Source: Rhizobium pisi (GTDB taxonomy: Bacteria; Pseudomonadota; Alphaproteobacteria; Rhizobiales; Rhizobiaceae). Taken from it: 37,596 nucleotides of DNA. Of the stretch, positions 26,038 to 34,390 are shown piece after piece. Numbering within the stretch: the stretch's first letter is position 1; each line of letters begins with the position of its first letter. The notes under the pieces are model-generated. The model saw only the letters and a list, made by a program, of their open reading frames with translations, was not told the origin of the DNA and ran no database searches. The translations under genes and the position numbers were made by a program. The stretch lies in the NCBI RefSeq assembly GCF_003938655.1, contig NZ_RJJT01000038.1, positions 1-37,596 on the forward strand, written 5' to 3'.

Positions 26038-26096
26038 AGGACTTGACGTGAGCGATTTGGGGTGGAGGTGAGAAGTGTCACCTCCACTGGGATAGG

Positions 26097-27536
26097 TCAG
26101 ACGGGGTCTGTCGAAAGGGCTACGACCAGTCCCGGCCGCGTCTTTGCCCGAATGGCACCTATTACGGCAGCGACGAGGATGAGCGAGGGGAGCGCGATGG
26201 CGAGCGGTCCAGAGGCTCCTGTCAGAATGTCGAACCCGCTGACACCGAAATAACCGACCAGCGCAAAACCGATTGCCGCGAGAGCTGGCATCAACTTGGT
26301 CTTAATCGGTTGGCCGGGTTCCAACTCTGGATTTTGCACGAAGAATACGATGACTGCGATGCAGACTAGTAGCATCAGCGTGATCACGCAGATAACCGCG
26401 ATATTGGCAATCCAGGCGAACAATGTAAGGAGAGGGTCCATACCGAACGCCGCAAATGTCCCAATGACAGCCATCGCAATGACGGTCTGTAAGATGGTGC
26501 CCCGATAAGGGCTCTGATAGCTCGGATGCGTCTTGCCAAGCCAATGAGGCATCATACCTTCCTTGCCGAGGAAGTAAAAATAGCGGGCAACGTGATTGTG
26601 GAACGCCAGCAGGCAGGCAAAGACACTTGTCACGAAGAGAACGCGCATCATGTCGGAGAGAATGCGACCGCCGAACTGGTCAGAAATGTTAAAGACGAAT
26701 TGAACCGGGTCCTGAAGTTGCTTGAGCTGGTCGACAATCGTGGCGGTACCCGCTGCCTCGACAATCCAAATTGCCGACAGTGAATAGAAACCGCCGATCA
26801 AAAGGACCGATGCATACGTGGCACGCGGGATAGTGACCCGCGGATTGTGCGCCTCGGCGCTGTAGATGGTCGTGGCTTCGATGCCAATGTAGCATCCAAA
26901 CGCGAACACAAAGGTGACCCCGAGCGCCGCGCCGCTTGGCATGCCAGACAGCGAAAGCGGTGCCAGCGAAAACCCGCCAGGTACGCCCTGGTGCACGATC
27001 AGGATATCAAGAACGAAGACAACCGCGAATTCCGCTAGCACGAGAAGCGCCAGAACTTTTGCCGAAAAGTCGACCCGGCGATAGGCGAGAAAGCCGATGA
27101 TCAAGGACGCCCCAAGGCTGTAAACCCACCAGGGTAGGTCTATGCCGACGGAGGTCTTTATGAGATCGGCGGTGACCGGACCGAACATCCCGGACATCCC
27201 GATCTGCATGCAGTTATACCCAAGAAGGGCGACCAATGCCGCTGCGCCTCCCAGTGTGGGACCTAGGCCGCGTGTGATCATGGTATAAAAAGCGCCGGAA
27301 TTTGGCACGTAGCGCGACATGGTTACGTATCCGACGGAAAACACGAGAACCAGTAGCATCATGAGTATGAAAGCCGGAACGATGGCTGTACCGTTGCCGA
27401 AGAGAATGGCAACCGGCAAGATCCCGGCCATATTGGTCAAAGGCGCGACGGCCGATATGACCATCAGTGTGATGGCTGCGGCGCCGAGCGTCCCGGTGCG
27501 TAGTCCGTTGTCTGTTACTTTCTGTGAATCTGACAT
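26097..27536 (-). CDS. APC-superfamily amino acid/amine permease
   Basis: 479 aa inner-membrane secondary transporter with about 12 hydrophobic segments. The first pair contains GTLGAAAITLMVISAVAPLTNMAGILPVAILFGNG, an APC-type start with the substrate-binding region in TM1; YVPNSGAFYTMITRGLGPTLGGAAAL follows (TM2-TM3), and FAFGCYIGIEATTIYSAEAHNPRVTIPRATY near 215-245 is the TM6/loop signature. Such permeases take up amino acids, polyamines or related amines with protons. Start: ATG at 27536 with GGGGAG close upstream. Its promoter carries the same 15-base block as the demethylation operon and it is divergent from a paralogous IclR gene, so it probably imports the pathway substrate (inference). 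Confidence 0.93.
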   Translation of the reverse strand: MSDSQKVTDNGLRTGTLGAAAITLMVISAVAPLTNMAGILPVAILFGNGTAIVPAFILMMLLVLVFSVGYVTMSRYVPNSGAFYTMITRGLGPTLGGAAALVALLGYNCMQIGMSGMFGPVTADLIKTSVGIDLPWWVYSLGASLIIGFLAYRRVDFSAKVLALLVLAEFAVVFVLDILIVHQGVPGGFSLAPLSLSGMPSGAALGVTFVFAFGCYIGIEATTIYSAEAHNPRVTIPRATYASVLLIGGFYSLSAIWIVEAAGTATIVDQLKQLQDPVQFVFNISDQFGGRILSDMMRVLFVTSVFACLLAFHNHVARYFYFLGKEGMMPHWLGKTHPSYQSPYRGTILQTVIAMAVIGTFAAFGMDPLLTLFAWIANIAVICVITLMLLVCIAVIVFFVQNPELEPGQPIKTKLMPALAAIGFALVGYFGVSGFDILTGASGPLAIALPSLILVAAVIGAIRAKTRPGLVVALSTDPV

Positions 27537-27570
27537 GTAGCTCCCCTACAGGTTGGTCGAGCGGCTTCAT

Positions 27571-27628
27571 TGGTTCATTATTATCACCGTCGGTTATTTT
27601 ATTCTGACGTAGGTTTGAAACTTGTCAA
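27571..27628 (-). promoter_or_regulatory. Candidate permease promoter with shared 15-base block
   Basis: TGGTTCATTATTATC at 27571-27585 is identical to 14152-14166. On the minus strand TTGACA (27628 to 27623) is followed by an A/T-rich stretch with a weak -10 (GAATAA at 18 bases), and the block begins 37 bases after the -35, matching the 38 bases at the other copy. Both copies are followed by ACCG on the plus strand (with a three-base offset). The leader to the permease ATG is only about 35-50 bases. Confidence 0.55.
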
Positions 27629-27818
27629 TAGGAAGTTGGTGAGCCGTAACTCAGCGAATGTGGATCGTTTTCCGAGTATGCTCGTGACTTGAACGATGGC
27701 TGCGGATCGCTATTATCAACAACGCATCGGTATGGATCCTCCTACGACCGGTTTGCGAAATTCGCCTGCACGCAGAATGGACCTGATTTTGGACGCGCCG
27801 AAAAAGACGACGAACACG

Positions 27819-28601
27819 ATGAAGACCGTAGATAAGGCCTTCAATCTACTAAACTATTTTACCATTTCGGAATCTGAATTCGGCCTTAGCGAACTGGCAC
27901 GTAAGGCAGAGCTCGACAAGGCGACGACGCTGCGCATCTTAACGTCTTTAATGAAGCACGGCTTCATAGAGCAGGTCGATTTCAGCAAGAAATACCGGCT
28001 AGGGGCAAGCGTACTGAGGTTCGCGAAAATTCGTGAAGCAACTTTTCCCATCGCTTCGACGGTGCAGCCGTGGGTGGACTGGTTGGCCGAGCAAACATCA
28101 GAGACCGCCCACGCCAGCCTTGCATCAGAAGACGCGCTAACCACAATCGCCATAGCGGAGCCTGCCCGCTCGACGCGGGTGTTTGTCGATCTGTCCCAAC
28201 CGCTCCCGTTTCACGCGACGGCATCCGGCCTTGCCTACCTTGCCTTCGCGCATCCCGATGTCGCTGAAGCAGCGCTGGCTGCCGACGCGTTTCCCCCGCA
28301 CACCGATCGCACACCGCGCACAGCCGATGAGATGCGGGAAATGATCGCAAAGGTCCGACAGCGCGGCTATGCCGTTGGTCGTCGCAGCTTCGAGACCGAA
28401 GTGACGGGTATAGCTGCGCCGATCTTCAACGCCGCCGGCCATGCTTTTGGTGCAATCGCAGTCGCGTCGATAGCCTCGCGAACCTCTGAGGAAGTCGAAG
28501 TGTCGATCGCGCGCCACGTTGTGCGCGCCGCAATAGAGGTCAGCCGCGCCCTCGGCGCCGATTCCCACCCATCTTTGCTGGCGGCTGACAAGGCGCTCTA
28601 A
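27819..28601 (+). CDS. IclR-family transcriptional regulator (second paralogue)
   Basis: 260 aa from the chosen start. Winged helix-turn-helix (LSELARKAELDKATTLRILTSLMKHGFIEQ) followed by the IclR ligand-binding domain with PLPFHATASGLAYLAF near 130 and GYAVGRRSFETEVTGIAAPIFNAAG near 185-210. It is strongly similar to the regulator at 14274-15062 from the first residues (MKTVDKAFNLL against MKTVDNAMKLL). I chose ATG 27819 for that reason; in-frame ATGs at 27696 and 27777 also exist and none has a clear ribosome-binding site. It is divergent from the permease, and probably controls the permease and perhaps the demethylation operon. Confidence 0.9.
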   Translation: MKTVDKAFNLLNYFTISESEFGLSELARKAELDKATTLRILTSLMKHGFIEQVDFSKKYRLGASVLRFAKIREATFPIASTVQPWVDWLAEQTSETAHASLASEDALTTIAIAEPARSTRVFVDLSQPLPFHATASGLAYLAFAHPDVAEAALAADAFPPHTDRTPRTADEMREMIAKVRQRGYAVGRRSFETEVTGIAAPIFNAAGHAFGAIAVASIASRTSEEVEVSIARHVVRAAIEVSRALGADSHPSLLAADKAL

Positions 28602-29103
28602 TGTCCGATTTCGCCCAATATTTTAGCTGAACCAATTTACTTCGGTGACTGCTGGATTGCTTTCTCAAGGATAAAATAACAGCGAAGGAAAGACGTCACC
28701 TGCAAGGTGATTCGATTCATGCCACTTGATGATTGGGTCTCGAATACATCGTTCTCAAAAAGGTAGTGAACGGCGTTGCCCCGAAGGGATTATACATTGA
28801 TATAAAGTCCGTATCGGGCAGATAATACTAGACAGAGCGCCAGCTCCGCCTAAGGGAATCAGCTTTGCTATATTTTCATCTAAATGTTTGAGATAAAATT
28901 CAAGTGTTACTACCGGCATTGATCTGATGGTTGGGACTGCTGTCGCCACTCGCCTGGCGGACCAAGCTTTTGGACAATCGGCATTGTTGACCCTCTATTA
29001 GTATTTAGGAACTATAGATTAGTTACAAACGCAACTATAGAGCCTTCGCCGGCCCTGAGTGCTGACTCAGAAAATGCGACTGGCCGTTTCTTCGGGGAGT
29101 GCA
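28602..29103. other. Non-coding stretch between IclR and chemoreceptor genes
   Basis: About 500 bases, visibly more A/T-rich than the neighbouring genes; no convincing open frame. TCACCT-GCA-AGGTGA at 28696-28710 is a small perfect hairpin that may help end the iclR transcript, but it has no T-run. A possible promoter for the chemoreceptor is TTGACC at 28987-28992, 17 bases, then AACTAT at 29010-29015. AACTATAG is directly repeated at 29010-29017 and 29033-29040. Nothing else was recognised. Confidence 0.5.
28987..29015 (+). promoter_or_regulatory. Possible sigma-70 promoter of the chemoreceptor gene
   Basis: TTGACC, a 17-base spacer, then AACTAT, about 90 bases before the chosen ATG. The AACTATAG octamer recurs 23 bases downstream. 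The -10 matches consensus at only half its positions, so this is tentative. Confidence 0.3.
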
Positions 29104-31293
29104 ATGTTCCGATCTGCGACACTCAGAAACACCTTCTCCATTGTCGGACTAGGATTGGCATCAACTCTTGCTGTGGCGGGCGCGCTGTTCCTGACCTCAT
29201 ACGAGCGCGCCTACAACCAAAGCATCGAGAAGGTTTCAACTGAGGCGAATGCAGTCGCCTTCCAGGTCGAATCTGAACTTCGTGACGCCTATAAAACGGT
29301 GTTCGACCTCAAGACCGCCCTCTTGCAACTGCAGAAGCACGCAAACGGAGGCAGCCGCGCGGTGGTGGACGACATTTTGTCGGAAACCGTTGTAAACAAC
29401 CGTCTTGCTTTCGCGGCTTTCACCGTCTGGAACGCAAATGCTTTCGATGGACGCGACGCGGAGTTTATCGGCAAGCCGCTTCACGACCAAACCGGCCGTC
29501 TGGTACCTTATTTCTTCCGAGAAGGTACGGGGGTCGGAAGCATGGTCACTCCAGGCTACGATGACCCCCAACTAGCCGGCGTTGTGGGAGCGCTGCCAGC
29601 AGGCAAGGCGATACTTTTTGACCCTTATTTGTATCCGATCGGGGACAAGAAGTTGCTGATGACGACCGTTGCCATGCCCCTGCACATCAACGGCAAAAGC
29701 GCAGGATCACTTGGTATGGATTTCGATCTCGAGACCATTGCCACTCGCCTCGCCTCTGCGAAACCGATGGGCGTCGGCCACGTGATGCTGGTTTCTAGCG
29801 GCAAGACATTTGTTGTCAACTCGGATCCGTCGCTGCTGACAAAACCCCTTTCCGACGATCACAGAAACGGTCAGTCATTAAATTATTTGATATCTACGGA
29901 GACCGGCTACGCCGAAACGATAGGACAGAACGGGGCTCCTGACATTTCCGTTTCCAAACGGATCAGTCCGTTCGACGACGCCACAATGTACGTCATTGTC
30001 TCCGTTCCAAAATCGGTTGTATTAGCTGATTTGTACCGCATGATCATCACGTCCACCGCGACGATTGTAGCATGTGCAATTGTCATGTGTCTTGCTGGCT
30101 GGCTCGTGGCTAGACGCTTCAGCAAGCGCATTGCTGGCGCCATCAAGGAGACCACGGAACTGGCGCAGGGCAACTTTGATGTGGTTCTGTCTGACATTAA
30201 TACGAACGATGAAATCGGTGATCTGGCACGCGCGCTGGAGATCCTTCGCAAGGCCGGCAGACGAAAGATCGAATTGGAACGTGAATCCGAACTATCGCGT
30301 GAGCAACAAGAGATCGAACGGCTTGAACGCGAGCGTATTTCTCAAGCACAGGAAGCTGATGTTGAGTTTGCGGTTCAGGAACTCGCGACTGGGCTTAAGA
30401 AACTGTCCGGTGGCGATATGACCGTTCGGTTGGGTCGGCCATTTACTGCATCCCTTGATCCGATCCGTCTCAATTTCAATCGTTCTGTTGAAACCCTCGA
30501 AGATGCAATGCTTGCGTTTTCTGAGAACGCGGCCACGATCCATGGGGGTTCAGAGGAGATCCGGAAGGCTGCGGACCATCTGGCCGGTCGAACCGAGCAG
30601 CAGGCAGCGTCCGTCGAAGAAACTGCGGCTGCGCTTGCCGAAATTACTAACTCGGTCAGAGACTCTACGTCACGTGCTGAAACGGCTGGCAAGCGCGTGG
30701 CGCAGACGCGGGAACGGGCGGAGCAATCCGGTGTTGTTGTCCGTCGCGCGGTCGACGCCATGGGTGCCATCGAACGATCTGCAGGCTCGATCTCGAACAT
30801 CATTGGAGTGATCGACGAAATTGCATTCCAGACGAACCTGCTCGCGCTGAACGCCGGTGTAGAAGCAGCTAGGGCTGGCGAAGCTGGCAAGGGGTTTGCG
30901 GTAGTTGCGCAAGAAGTGCGCGAACTGGCGCAGCGTTCCGCGCAGGCGGCCAAAGAGATCAAGGCTCTAATTAACACCTCGAGTAGTCAAGTCGTGGAAG
31001 GTGTCTCACTGGTCGGGCAGACCGGCGAGGAGTTGGAGACGATCGTACAAGAAGTTCAGGAGATCAATCGCCATGTGGAGGCGATAGTGCTTGCCGCGCG
31101 TGAACAGGCCGGCAGCCTCCAAGAGATCAACACTGCCGTTGGCCAGATGGATCGAATGACCCAGCAGAACGCAGCCATGGTTGAAGAATCCAATGCGGCG
31201 ACCCACACGCTTGCTAGCGAGGTGAGAGCCCTGACGGATCGTATCAATCAGTTTAGACTTAGCAGCAACGATGCAATTCGCACGGCCGCGTAG
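29104..31293 (+). CDS. Methyl-accepting chemotaxis protein with dCache-like sensor
   Basis: 729 aa. TM1 at about residues 9-32 (TFSIVGLGLASTLAVAGALF); a large periplasmic domain of double-Cache type to about 305, containing LYPIGDKKLLMTTVAMPL and GSLGMDFDLE; TM2 (IITSTATIVACAIVMCLAGWLVA); a HAMP with NTNDEIGDLARALEILR; a Glu/Arg-rich linker; then the signalling domain with the hairpin-tip signature IDEIAFQTNLLALNAGVEAARAGEAGKGFAVVA. No C-terminal CheR-binding pentapeptide is seen. Start: ATG at 29104 with GGGGAG four to five bases upstream; a GTG at 29059 lacks a site. It may sense the compound degraded by the cluster, since rhizobial receptors such as McpX of Sinorhizobium meliloti bind quaternary amines (inference from neighbourhood only). 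Confidence 0.93.
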   Translation: MFRSATLRNTFSIVGLGLASTLAVAGALFLTSYERAYNQSIEKVSTEANAVAFQVESELRDAYKTVFDLKTALLQLQKHANGGSRAVVDDILSETVVNNRLAFAAFTVWNANAFDGRDAEFIGKPLHDQTGRLVPYFFREGTGVGSMVTPGYDDPQLAGVVGALPAGKAILFDPYLYPIGDKKLLMTTVAMPLHINGKSAGSLGMDFDLETIATRLASAKPMGVGHVMLVSSGKTFVVNSDPSLLTKPLSDDHRNGQSLNYLISTETGYAETIGQNGAPDISVSKRISPFDDATMYVIVSVPKSVVLADLYRMIITSTATIVACAIVMCLAGWLVARRFSKRIAGAIKETTELAQGNFDVVLSDINTNDEIGDLARALEILRKAGRRKIELERESELSREQQEIERLERERISQAQEADVEFAVQELATGLKKLSGGDMTVRLGRPFTASLDPIRLNFNRSVETLEDAMLAFSENAATIHGGSEEIRKAADHLAGRTEQQAASVEETAAALAEITNSVRDSTSRAETAGKRVAQTRERAEQSGVVVRRAVDAMGAIERSAGSISNIIGVIDEIAFQTNLLALNAGVEAARAGEAGKGFAVVAQEVRELAQRSAQAAKEIKALINTSSSQVVEGVSLVGQTGEELETIVQEVQEINRHVEAIVLAAREQAGSLQEINTAVGQMDRMTQQNAAMVEESNAATHTLASEVRALTDRINQFRLSSNDAIRTAA

Positions 31294-31658
31294 AAGCTGG
31301 TAGCGTGCCAAAGGAGTCTTCAGAGTCATTCCTGATCGGCCACGCCGACAGCATCTCCAGTAACGTGAAATCACCTTAGGTTTGCTCACGCAGCGCCGGC
31401 GTGGAATCGGCGGAAAAGATAGTGCAGCTGGCGAAACGCGAGGCGGTGTTCGAGGTAGTCTGCGGCTTCTAGTTTCGGAGGCCGCAGCCCCGAGTGCAGC
31501 CGTCGTGGCCATCACCGCATATTGGGAGAGGTACAGACATAACGCTGCTTTCCATCAACCGCACTCCGCGTGGCTCTGAAGCCGATTGGCCAAGCTTCCT
31601 TTGGATCATCGACAATCGCACGCGGCTTCGTCCAGATACTACGGTATTCACCGATATT
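31294..31658. other. Gap left of the ISKra4-type element, no assignable gene
   Basis: 365 bases between the chemoreceptor stop and the IS end. A strong hairpin CTGCGGC/GCCGCAG with wobble-extended arms spans 31460-31487. On the minus strand a short frame entering from inside the IS and ending at 31512 reads through WPIGFRATRSAVDGKQRYV; I do not recognise it, and it could be part of a gene interrupted by the insertion. No continuation was recognised right of the IS. Confidence 0.4.
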
Positions 31659-31684
31659 GGGGAGCATGAGGATTTGTGGGGTGG
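31659..31684. repeat. Left terminal inverted repeat of the ISKra4-type element
   Basis: 26 bases; pairs with 34037-34062 with three mismatches. The transposase stop codon follows immediately at 31685. Confidence 0.82.
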
Positions 31685-33202
31685 TCATGCGGCGCGAGCG
31701 GTTTCTCTGTACTCGTGATTGTCGTTCGACATGCCGGGATACCACTTACGAAAGGTCGAACGAAGGGAGCCGTCAAGCGTCTGCGTGCGGGTTTGCAGCA
31801 GAAGATGAGCGCCGACTTTGCTCCATTGCATTTGCTGCTTCTTGGCGAAACGCTTGGAAATGACGGCATTGACGGTTGCCTCGACGAAAGCAGAAGAGAT
31901 GCGTTCACCGGACCGGTAACGCTCGCCGTAGTTGATCAGGCTTGCATTGTTGGAGGCGATGTAAGACCTGAACTCGCTGATGGTGGTCAAGAACTTGCGC
32001 ATGTTGGGATAGCCCGTTTCAAGAGCTTCCGCATCAAATTGCAGTTCTGCGATTTCCTCGCGCGCACGATAGCCGTTGCCATGCCAGAGATGCCATTTGA
32101 TTTTGCGTAGGCCCTCAAGCAGATCCTGCCCAGCCTGCTCGTCGTAGTTTTCGAGCCCCTGCGCGAACTGGCGAAGGACCGTGATGCGCATGGTGACGTG
32201 GAACCAGTCCAGGACATGCTCGCTCGCCGGTGCGATCATTTCGGCAAGCGATCGAACCTCTTCACCGCCATCGGTGATGAAGGTGATATCCTGATTGGCC
32301 TGAACACCTTGCTTTTTGAGATGGTCGAGTATGCGGCGTTGCGGCTTGCGATCATGACCTTGGACGAAGCCGATATAGCGTGGATCACCGTCGTCGGGTA
32401 GCGAACGACCGACGATCAGTTCGAAATTCTTTTTGCGGTTATCGCGGTCTCGGATGTAGCCGCCATCCAGACCGATAACGATGCGGCCATCCGGAATAGG
32501 CAGGTTCATCCAGTCATGCGGGCAGGCATCCTGCATAAAGGACACCCGTTCTTCGGTCAGCTCCCGCTCGATACGACGTGCCGCGCGCAACGCATGCTGG
32601 CGAACTGTCGTGGCATTGGCACCGCAATCGATCGACAGCACATCGGCCAGCAGCTCCGCGGCGGCGGCATAGGGCACAAGGGAGGCCCACCGGGTCTCCA
32701 GATAAAGGCGTTCGGGTGCGATGTGGTCGGGGATCAGTTCCCGCAGCGGTGAGATCGTCGCAGGACCGTTCGCGCCTTCAGCCCTTGGCAGATAATAGCG
32801 CGGGCTCTTCAGGCGTACGTCACCAAACAGGGTATGGAAGGTGACGGGGTAGCTGCCTTTGCTTCGCAGACGGCGGCCATCCCTGTCGCGATTTTCACTG
32901 AGCCACGATTCTACCTGCGTCTCCACCATGACTTGCTGCAGTTTTGCAAGGAGGGTCTTTGCCTCCGACAACGACAGGCCAAGATCTTCGGGCCTTTTCG
33001 TCACCTTCACCAGATCGGCGACTGTGTCGATCGCGACAATCTCGCTGTCGTCGTTCAGCATTTGCAATATCAGTCGTGCACGCATGTCGTCTTCCCGCAT
33101 CAAATCTTCCACAACAGCCGTCATGGGAACCTGATGTTCGCAAAACTCCGTCTCCGCACTTCGGTCGTGCCGGAAACAGCGATAGAGATCATCGGTTAGC
33201 AA
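31685..33202 (-). CDS. ISKra4-family transposase
   Basis: 505 aa from the first ATG; ATG at 33124 (479 aa, MTAVVEDLMRED) is an alternative start. DDE-type transposase: the first Asp is probably in VIGLDGGYIRDRD (near 245), the second in ITFITDGGEEVRSLAEMI (near 315), and the Glu in SSAFVEATVNAVISKRFAKKQQMQWS (near 445), a C-terminal pattern characteristic of ISKra4 transposases. HVLDWFHVTMRI follows the second Asp, as usual. No frameshift or stop breaks the frame, so it may be active. The stop abuts the left inverted repeat. It is transcribed in the same direction as the accessory gene 73 bp upstream. Confidence 0.88.
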   Translation of the reverse strand: MLTDDLYRCFRHDRSAETEFCEHQVPMTAVVEDLMREDDMRARLILQMLNDDSEIVAIDTVADLVKVTKRPEDLGLSLSEAKTLLAKLQQVMVETQVESWLSENRDRDGRRLRSKGSYPVTFHTLFGDVRLKSPRYYLPRAEGANGPATISPLRELIPDHIAPERLYLETRWASLVPYAAAAELLADVLSIDCGANATTVRQHALRAARRIERELTEERVSFMQDACPHDWMNLPIPDGRIVIGLDGGYIRDRDNRKKNFELIVGRSLPDDGDPRYIGFVQGHDRKPQRRILDHLKKQGVQANQDITFITDGGEEVRSLAEMIAPASEHVLDWFHVTMRITVLRQFAQGLENYDEQAGQDLLEGLRKIKWHLWHGNGYRAREEIAELQFDAEALETGYPNMRKFLTTISEFRSYIASNNASLINYGERYRSGERISSAFVEATVNAVISKRFAKKQQMQWSKVGAHLLLQTRTQTLDGSLRSTFRKWYPGMSNDNHEYRETARAA

Positions 33203-33275
33203 TCCGCAAATTCTTCAGTGAACTGGCAAGACTTCGACGGGGTCACGGCCCCGGCCGCCCGCGCAGAATGAAACA

Positions 33276-34001
33276 TCACATCTGTTGATGCATAAGGCTG
33301 AGATGTTCACCGCGTTGCAGGCGTTCATTGGTTTTCCGGCGTTCGAAGTTTTCTCCCAGGCAGCTTGCGCGCTGCTTCAGTCTCTCCAGGGCGGCGCGCA
33401 GTTCATCCCCGCGATCCGGGTCGTCCAGCATCGCAAGGGATTTTGTTTCGGTGACTTCTTGCAGAAACGCGGTCGTGATCACCAGATCGTTCATCGTCTC
33501 GTAGCCGAAGGCGTTGTCCTGTCGCCACATCAATGCTTCCGGCCCACCGCACTCCTCCGTCGGGCAGTCGCCGTCTCCTCCCGCGCATGCCGGATAGTGA
33601 GCGCCCGGTTTGACTGACTGGCGCTCCTCCAGCCGGATTTCATGCTCCCAGGGAATGTTGAGGTCGTATTCATACAGGAATCGGATGCCCTTGCGCAGCT
33701 TCAATTCGCCAAGCGACATGGCCGAGGATCGGGCTCCAGTTTCCCACGAGCCATACCGTGCAGTGTGAATGATGAATTGGTAAAGGTGGATGCCTTCCCA
33801 TCCCATCACGACCTGAAGGACGCCATGAAACTCGCGCAACTTCATTGTCGAGGCAACCTGAACCCTGCGCCATACCATCGGGCTCACGCCCTTTAGCCAG
33901 ATGCGGAATTGCAGGACGAAATCCTCATCCTCCGAAATTGCCGTCTGTTCAGCAGTTTTCCCTGCCGCTCGTTTTGCCCTCTGCACATCCGCCGGTCCCA
34001 T
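33276..34001 (-). CDS. pRiA4b ORF-3 family protein (IS passenger gene)
   Basis: 241 aa. DFVLQFRIWLKGVSPMVWRRVQVASTMKLREFHGVLQVVMGWEGIHLYQF is the PRiA4_ORF3 family signature, first named on the Agrobacterium rhizogenes plasmid pRiA4b and also annotated as an IS1096-type TnpR passenger. The middle part has four Cys (PACAGGDGDCPTEECGG) that could bind metal, followed by a Trp/Tyr-rich stretch. Biochemical role unknown. It lies inside the inverted repeats, so it is a passenger of the IS rather than a host gene. Start ATG at 34001 has no clear ribosome-binding site. Confidence 0.85.
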   Translation of the reverse strand: MGPADVQRAKRAAGKTAEQTAISEDEDFVLQFRIWLKGVSPMVWRRVQVASTMKLREFHGVLQVVMGWEGIHLYQFIIHTARYGSWETGARSSAMSLGELKLRKGIRFLYEYDLNIPWEHEIRLEERQSVKPGAHYPACAGGDGDCPTEECGGPEALMWRQDNAFGYETMNDLVITTAFLQEVTETKSLAMLDDPDRGDELRAALERLKQRASCLGENFERRKTNERLQRGEHLSLMHQQM

Positions 34002-34036
34002 CGAAATTCAATGACGGCGACATACTTCGTTCTATC

Positions 34037-34062
34037 CCGCCCCACAAATGCTTATGCTCCCC
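34037..34062. repeat. Right terminal inverted repeat of the ISKra4-type element
   Basis: 26 bases reading CCGCCCCACAAATGCTTATG onward to CCCC; reverse complement of 31659-31684 with three mismatches. Confidence 0.82.
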
Positions 34063-34390
34063 GAAGGGGCTGGAAATGGCACTGGCGATCGGCACGCGAC
34101 AACGTGAAACCGGCCTGATCCGGTCGCGGGAGGTGGCCGGCTGGTTGCGCCGAGCTTGCTCCACCGCGAGGATTTCGAGAATCCGGACGCCAGAGATAAT
34201 GGTGGCGATCGTTACAAGGAAACATCGCGCCATTTGCGAGGAAAAATAGTAGAAAGGCGATTTATTCTCGCTTTTATATTCACCATGACGATTTTCGGAC
34301 GTAAAAATCCCTGTTTGTCGATTTCTTATCGTTTGAAAGGAGGGGAAGAAGCAAGTATTTCTAGGGGACCCAACAAAAGAGGATTTGACG
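34063..34390. other. Gap right of the IS, likely promoter region
   Basis: 328 bases. The part from about 34240 to 34340 is A/T-rich, in contrast to the surroundings, and contains TTATAT around 34274, a possible -10 for the next gene. Short frames in both directions here resemble nothing I know. Confidence 0.4.

Larger units (their letters stand above)
31659..34062. mobile_element. ISKra4-family insertion sequence, complete, two genes
   Basis: A 26-base imperfect inverted repeat (23 of 26 matching) bounds the element: left 31659-31684, beginning GGGGAGCATGAGGATTTG, and right 34037-34062, whose complement begins GGGGAGCATAAGCATTTG. The span of 2404 bp contains exactly two genes on the minus strand: an ISKra4-type transposase directly abutting the left repeat and a pRiA4b ORF-3 family gene starting 35 bases inside the right repeat. 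No target duplication is visible in the 8-9 bases either side (CCGATATT against GAAGGGGC). As I recall, some ISKra4 subgroups make none; otherwise the flanks have rearranged. Confidence 0.82.

Noticed and set aside
31512..31745. Minus-strand frame crossing the left IS end (77 codons)
   Set aside because: Starts inside the element and resembles no family I know; kept only as a note in the gap entry.
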